NCBI RefSeq assembly: GCF_000091045.1
Contig: NC_006685.1
Span: 1,234,701 to 1,298,700, forward strand
Source: Cryptococcus deneoformans JEC21
Lineage: Eukaryota > Basidiomycota > Tremellomycetes > Tremellales > Cryptococcaceae
Direction of reading: 5' to 3'
Length of the DNA stretch: 64,000 bases
Shown: piece after piece, positions 60,862 to 64,000 of the stretch
Position numbering within the stretch: position 1 is the stretch's first letter
Layout: the number at the start of each line of letters is the position of its first letter
Notes under the pieces: generated by a model
What the model was told of the DNA's origin: nothing
Seen by the model: only the letters and a program-made list of their open reading frames with translations
Databases searched by the model: none
Translations under genes and position numbers: made by a program

Positions 60862-63028
60862 ATGCACAAAAATGAGACAACCAGCCATCCACCGCCAGAA
60901 ACTACTAGCAGTACTATCCACCAGGCCCTCCCTCCAGACAGCCTGCAAGACCACCCCGATACCCACCCTGTGAACCCCCTTGGTCTCTTCATCCGCCCGC
61001 ATCCAACGCGCGGCAATGGTCTCTTTTCGCCCCGCCCGATTCCAGCGGGCACTGTCGTCGAAGAGTCTCCCGTCCTAGTCCTTACCAAGGAGCAATGGGA
61101 ACAAGGCCAGATGGACGGGACAATTTTGGGAGAATACGGGTTTTGCTGGAGTGCAGGCGGGATGGCTATTGGACTTGGATTAGGTGAGTCCCCAATTATT
61201 TGCATGACAGAGAGGCATAGGCATTGAAAGGAAATGTAGCTTCACTGTTCAACCATTCTTCCAGACCCAACGTCAACTTTATCCGTTCCCCTTCCACAAA
61301 AACGATACGATTTGTGACTGCCAAGCACATATCACCAGGAGAGGAGCTCTGCATTTGCTATACAGCCGATGAGTCCAAGCTTTGGTTTACTCCCGCGAGA
61401 GGAGAGGAAGAGGACGAGGTGCTGGGCGGGGAGAGCGAGGGTGAAGGCGACGGGTTACCTGACGACGTCGATGGGCTGGTGGAGGATGTGCAACAAGCAA
61501 AATTGAATTCCTCGGAACCAACACTTCAAGCTCCTCGTCCTGTACACATTTCTTCTTTACCTTCTTACCCATCTTCCTCGTCATCTTCTCCTGCACCTCA
61601 ACATACAATTCCTCCCTCGTCTCTCCCTGCCCCTTTACATTCGTCCGGGCACAAAGCGTCGGGCCAACGTCACCTTTCGAAGCATCGACAACCGGCTACT
61701 CTGGTTGACGATCTTGCTTGGCAGGAAGACGAATGGAAAGATGAAAAGGGAAGGGATCATGTGGGTGAGGGAAAAAAGGCGGGAGAGGATTGGGGCGAGG
61801 TTATTCGAGTGAAGGGCCCCGCAGAGCGAGAGAATGACGGGAATGACAGAGAGTTGAGTAAGTCCATTTTGTTCTCGTCCGATATGGACTGGGAAGCGCT
61901 GACTCGGTATCAGTGCAAGTCTGGATATTAGAATTTTCAGACGCCAAGTTGACAAAGACGGCTCTAAAGTGGGTTACACTATTGATCACATAATCGAGCT
62001 AGTAACTGACTGACTGCTTTGTAGTTTTTCCAAAGAGATTTGGCCCAACGACGTCAATGAACGGTTACGACACCTCAAGAGAGTCTGTAGGCGTAACGAA
62101 GATGGCAAAGGTATGAGCACTAGTCAGGCATGAAAACGGTCGAACCTGCTGACAGATACATGTAGAAATATGCAGAATAGCGCTCTGCCCTCTTGACGAA
62201 CACTCTGCCGATTCCCTCTCTAGTCTCATGACCGCTTTCTCCCCTCTTCTTTCGTCTCTTACGCCTAAATCTTGGTCTGTCCCATCTTCGGGTGCTCGCA
62301 CTCAAGAGCAACTCAAGTGGAAGCACCACATTTGGCCTGTATCCTTTTCTCCAGCTCCCATAATTCCCGCCGATTCGTCCTCGTGGCCAATCTCCCGTAA
62401 GGCTTGGGTTGCAGCAGGTATCAAGCGAGTCTTGAAACTTGCAGTCAATGCAAAACAGAAAAGCGAGCTTCCAGTGGCCACTTTTTGTACGTCTGCACCC
62501 CCCTGTTTTTGGCCGACAATGGATGGTTTCATCCCGCCTACCCTCAACCTCCGGGCTTCATCCTGTGATACTCGAATTTCTGAATCTCATCCCTTGCGGC
62601 ATGCCACTCTCAATTGTGTTGCCTCCATTGCTCACCTTCGCACTGTGCCACCTTTTACAGATGTTCCCCCTACAAGGAACGGCGCGGATTACCTGCTGAC
62701 AAGTCTGAGCTTATTTATCAGCCATGAACCTTGTGTAATGTGTGCAATGGCATTATTACATTCTAGAGTTCGAGAAGTTTTTTATGTTTTCCCCAGGAAA
62801 AAAGGGGGAGGTTTTGAATATAACGAGGGTAATGAATATGGGGAGGGGTCCCCAGTGCATCAACATGATGAAGGAGCAGGTACACGAGAGGATATAAGTG
62901 GACAAGGAGGATTTGGGATCCACGCCAGGAGGGATCTCAACCATAGATTTGAGGTCTGGAAATGGAATGGGCATGTCGATGAGGATGTCAGGAAAGAGCT
63001 AGAGATTGACGAGAACCTCCAACTGTAG
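60862..63028 (+). CDS. TAD3: SET domain fused to tRNA adenosine deaminase subunit TAD3
   Basis: One frame joins two modules in 650 aa. Exons are 60862-61183, 61231-61857, 61914-61968, 62025-62110 and 62166-63028 (1953 nt, divisible by 3). N-terminal SET: GNGLFSPRPIPAGTVVEES, GLGLGNVASLFNHSSRPNVN, RFVTAKHISPGEELCICYTA; NHSxxPN and ELxxxYT are the SAM-binding signatures. After an acidic, Ser/Pro-rich linker, exon 3 gives MQVWILEFSDAKLTKTALN, exon 4 WPNDVNERLRHLKRVCRRNE, then ICRIALCPL. Deaminase: HPLRHATLNCVAS (HAx in place of HAE), HEPCVMCAMALLHSR (PCxxC zinc ligands), and the end IHARRDLNHRFEVWKWNG. TAD3 is the inactive partner of TAD2, which makes inosine-34 in tRNA. A SET fusion is unusual. 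Confidence 0.88.
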
Positions 63029-63768
63029 TCTGTTTTGCTTGCGTGGTCAAGAGGGAGAAAGGGAAGGGACTTGCTCCAGTCTCGTTCCTCAAGACTTCTG
63101 GTGATGTTCAGTTGTCTTTTGGAAAGCATCGAGTACCCATCATTCCTTTATGTAGCTGTCTTTCGTCTCCCGTCCATCTGCTTTTTGGTTGTTGGAGAGG
63201 TATATAAGGTACATCATATGACACACACCAGGATGCATACAGATAGATATAGATAATCCTTTTCTTTTCTCACAATCCCTATATAACCAACAACGGGGTT
63301 CCCTTCCTGACGTATTTTGCCCATAGAAGCTCACCAAGTTTCCAACTCTAGAAAAAACCTACCACTACGTACTAAAGTATATAATTATCCACACAAGGAA
63401 AAAGGTGTATCTCGCCTCAAATGCTGGGTTACAGTCGCTTCCCTCTCTCTTACCCCCTATTCTGATAACCTAGCTGCCAGGGCAGTTTGGACGATCGGTA
63501 AAGGGAGATTCAAGAGGGAAGAAAAAAGAAAATGAAATACTATGCGACAGAGTATGTATATGTGGGTCGGTAATAAAGAATGTAGTCGATAGGAGGGAAA
63601 AAAAGACTATTTGTTTTGAAACAGACGACGATCAACAAGCAAAGCCTAGCCTCTATATATGCAAAAGAAAAGGAAAAAAAAGGGACAGCGCCCGGGTATA
63701 TTCAACTCCAAACTCCCAGCCAACTTCATCCGCTCTTCAGACAAACAAGACCAGCAGGATGACATTCC
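63029..63768. other. Convergent 3' region
   Basis: 740 bp between the SET-TAD3 stop and the stop of the partial gene at the right edge. Contains an AGATAGATATAGATA-like patch near 63240 and scattered A-rich runs. No recognised gene. Confidence 0.5.
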
Positions 63769-64000
63769 TCACATCATCGGAACGTGAGAAGGCCCGTTGT
63801 AGAACCCTCCGCTCTGGGGATCCTGCCACGCACCCGCACCAGCGCCGACCTGCAATCCTTCTTCCTCTCCAGCGCCAACAGCACCCCCTGCTTGAGCGCT
63901 AGCACCTGTCATCTGAGGGTTCATGCCGCCAGGCAAAACACCGCCGTGGGATCCGTCCTGCGACAAGTGCCAGTTGGGAGCTGGACCACCGCCTGGTCCG
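63769..64000 (-). CDS. C-terminal end of a Gly/Ala/Pro-rich protein (partial)
   Basis: The window holds only the last 77 codons, reading in from the right edge and ending at 63769. It contains GPGGGPAPNWHLSQDGSHGG, GGMNPQMTGASAQAGGAVGA and WQDPQSGGFYNGPSHVPMM at the end. The composition is that of a flexible, low-complexity tail such as is found at the end of RNA-binding or transcription proteins. No domain is visible, so no function is assigned. Confidence 0.6.
   Translation of the reverse strand, partial: GPGGGPAPNWHLSQDGSHGGVLPGGMNPQMTGASAQAGGAVGAGEEEGLQVGAGAGAWQDPQSGGFYNGPSHVPMM

Overview
The window is nuclear DNA of a basidiomycete yeast, most likely a Cryptococcus or close Tremellales relative. 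About 30 protein genes sit on both strands and are cut by many short introns (about 45-90 nt, mostly GT-AG, with CTNAC-like branch sites). A Cpl1-like cysteine-rich secreted protein, a class II DAHP synthase and a trifunctional FOL1 fit that group. No bacterial operon structure, CRISPR array, tRNA or rRNA gene was recognised. The species assignment is an inference from gene content and intron style.

Layout. 1-9.1 kb: a doubtful small gene, then the divergent NAD-biosynthesis pair BNA6/BNA5, an LTR-like stretch, a DapA-superfamily aldolase and a SET-domain methyltransferase. 9.3-25 kb: RCF1, a METTL16-type RNA methyltransferase, an LRR-alpha/beta-hydrolase fusion, FOL1, dephospho-CoA kinase, a bZIP factor, NPR2 and a GT8 glycosyltransferase. 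25-31.5 kb: a nuclear copy of the start of mitochondrial cox1 (NUMT), the divergent COX20/BCS1 pair and kynurenine 3-monooxygenase (BNA4). 31.5-37 kb: the divergent pyrimidine/purine pair DHODH/ADE8 and class II DAHP synthase. 38-47.7 kb: a Cpl1-like secreted protein, a HAD phosphatase with micro-exons, dihydroxyacetone kinase, an arrestin-like adaptor and thioredoxin. 47.8-64 kb: inositol polyphosphate kinase, a LYR protein overlapping BCD1 tail to tail, beta-carbonic anhydrase, a ZRC1-type zinc transporter, a SEC2-type GEF, a SET-TAD3 fusion and the 3' end of an unidentified gene.

Functional themes. Three kynurenine-to-NAD genes (BNA6, BNA5, BNA4) lie within 30 kb, and the entry enzyme of aromatic amino acid synthesis is nearby. 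Nucleotide and one-carbon metabolism (ADE8, DHODH, FOL1) and mitochondrial respiratory assembly (RCF1, COX20, BCS1, LYR protein) are well represented. The most unusual observations are the SET-TAD3 fusion (reading frame verified by exon arithmetic), a predicted 1-nt exon followed by 10- and 22-nt exons in the HAD gene, three GC-AG introns (two in one gene), the LRR-hydrolase fusion and the cox1 NUMT.
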